DNA of 64,000 bases. Origin: Anaeromyces robustus. Taxonomy: Eukaryota > Neocallimastigomycota > Neocallimastigomycetes > Neocallimastigales > Neocallimastigaceae. This document shows positions 63,340 to 64,000 of this stretch, in pieces; position 1 is the stretch's first letter, and every line of letters begins with the position of its first letter. The stretch spans positions 1-64,000 of the forward strand of contig MCFG01000177.1 in the NCBI GenBank assembly GCA_002104895.1. Reading direction: 5' to 3'. Position numbers and translations under genes: made by a program. Under the pieces are notes generated by a model. It saw nothing but the letters and a program-made list of their open reading frames with translations, searched no databases and was not told where the DNA came from.

Positions 63340-63494
63340 ATCTTTAACCTTGCACTGGAGCATATCCATACCTGTGAAGTAATAACTGAGGCTGGATTAT
63401 TGCTGATTGAAAACTTTTTACCAATCACCGCGAGACGACAAACTCTTTGAGGAAGTCGGCTTTCGTAATTTTTGGAACGACCTCTGGTCGATAA
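63340..63494 (+). ncRNA. U4 spliceosomal snRNA, copy 8
   Basis: Complete. It has GGCTTTCGTAATTTTTGG where others have GGCTTCGCAATTTTTGG: one inserted T and a C-to-T next to the Sm site, altering the base of the central stem but leaving AATTTTTGG. GAGGAAGTC replaces GAGGGAGTC in the central loop. The TATA flank also differs slightly (CTCAAAATTTCGC). Last copy of the array. Confidence 0.9.
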
Positions 63495-64000
63495 TTATAA
63501 TAATTAATTTTAAAAATTTTTAATTTATTATATTATAAAAATTATATATATATATTTAATTGGAATATTATTGTTTTAGGTAGTTTATTATGAAAATCTT
63601 AATATCTATAGATAATTCATCAATTACAAAAAAAAAAAAAAAAAAGTATTGATAATATTTATAGTATTTATAAGATAATAACGTAATATTTACTTAAATT
63701 CTCAAAATAAATATTATAATTAAATATTTAATTATAAATAAATTTATATAGATATAGATAAAAAAAATTATATAAATTAATTAATTTATATTTATATATT
63801 TTTTTAAGTATTTTATATAGAATTTGTTCCATTTTTTTATTATATTCTTTATTTTTTTTTTTTTTTTTTTTTTTTTTAGACTAAAGGAAGAGAATACACT
63901 TCCATGTATTATATTCTTTAATTAAATATTTTTTTTTTTTTTTTTTAATCTATATTTTAACTATATTTAGATATTGTTATTTTATTTATTATATTTGTAT
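63495..64000. other. Right flank of the U4 array
   Basis: Array homology fades by about 63540. The rest is AT-rich. A short stretch, ACTAAAGGAAGAGAATACAC onward at 63880-63907, follows a long T tract plus AG and ends at GTATTA. It could be a micro-exon of a gene that continues outside the window (reading T-K-G-R-E-Y-T-S), but this rests on one possible acceptor and donor only. Confidence 0.3.

Larger units (their letters stand above)
56460..63500 (+). repeat. Tandem array of U4 snRNA repeat units
   Basis: Eight snRNA copies in direct orientation with start-to-start spacing of 959, 1462, 947, 976, 957, 863 and 672 bp. Spacers are homologous, with common blocks such as CAATGATTCAGTTTAAAATA and TTACACTAATTAAT-like words. 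The 1462-bp gap contains a second set of spacer sequence in which the promoter and gene are missing. Left of copy 1 the promoter homology stops at the TATA box, so the array's left border is visible in the window. The right end is followed by unrelated AT-rich DNA from about 63540. Confidence 0.92.

Noticed and set aside
56504-63494. The 56-63 kb repeats as a transposon or 5S rRNA array
   Set aside because: The conserved 150-nt core matches U4 features in order (stem II, kink turn, stem I, Sm site, 3' hairpin); no 5S box A/C motifs or terminal repeats are seen.

Overview
The window looks like nuclear DNA of a very AT-rich fungus, most likely an anaerobic gut fungus (Neocallimastigomycota). 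The evidence is: very low GC outside exons; long poly-Asn, Ser and Gln tracts in proteins; short GTAAGT-type introns with AG acceptors; a fungal-type CDK1; and an ankyrin gene with long (~39 residue) Asn/Ile/Lys-rich repeats. The assignment is by style; no taxonomic marker was searched. Dictyostelium-like composition was considered, but the CDK1 and the ribosomal protein read as fungal.

Layout. 1-1.0 kb: a tandem duplication and a 21-bp minisatellite. 2.1-9.2 kb (+): a many-exon gene with five micro-exons, a Myb/SANT-like (trihelix-like) domain and a basic coiled coil, followed by small orphan exons to 9.85 kb. 12.7-13.8 kb (+): ribosomal protein uS13/RPS18, whose first coding exon is the ATG alone. 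15.0-16.1 kb: hairpin repeats with a GCGCCC core. 16.4-19.8 kb (+): an ankyrin-repeat gene with a triplicated start region, internal duplications and two opposite 5-bp indels. 21.4-28.5 kb (-): a five-exon, 2125-residue CCR4/ANGEL-type exonuclease-phosphatase protein with a huge Asn/Ser-rich N-terminus. 28.5-42.0 kb: a long gene-poor AT desert with one higher-complexity island near 35.8-36.2 kb. 42.0-48.1 kb (+): an intronless 2033-residue RhoGAP protein. 49.7-52.3 kb (+): a seven-exon, 450-residue coiled-coil protein that I do not recognise. 53.3-55.7 kb (-): CDK1 (Cdc2/Cdc28), seven exons, 315 residues. 56.46-63.5 kb (+): a tandem array of eight U4 spliceosomal snRNA genes.

The U4 array is the most striking element. 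Each copy shows the kink-turn stem-loop, the U6-pairing segments, the central stem-loop, a Sm site and a 3' hairpin. Each is preceded by a TATA box 34-41 bp upstream of the proposed 5' end. In copies 2-8 a ~70-bp promoter segment occurs in either orientation. Orientation and shared substitutions follow a period of three units (2=5=8, 3=6, 4=7), which points to growth by duplication of a three-gene block after an inversion. Single copies carry changes in known functional parts, and one unit has lost its promoter and gene. The protein genes are mostly housekeeping or regulatory (translation, cell cycle, mRNA decay, Rho signalling) and show no obvious common pathway.

Splice sites were set by reading GT/AG signals and checking that exon phases close. 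For RPS18, CCR4/ANGEL, the coiled-coil gene and CDK1 the phases add up exactly. The 2.1-9.2 kb gene has one weak acceptor.
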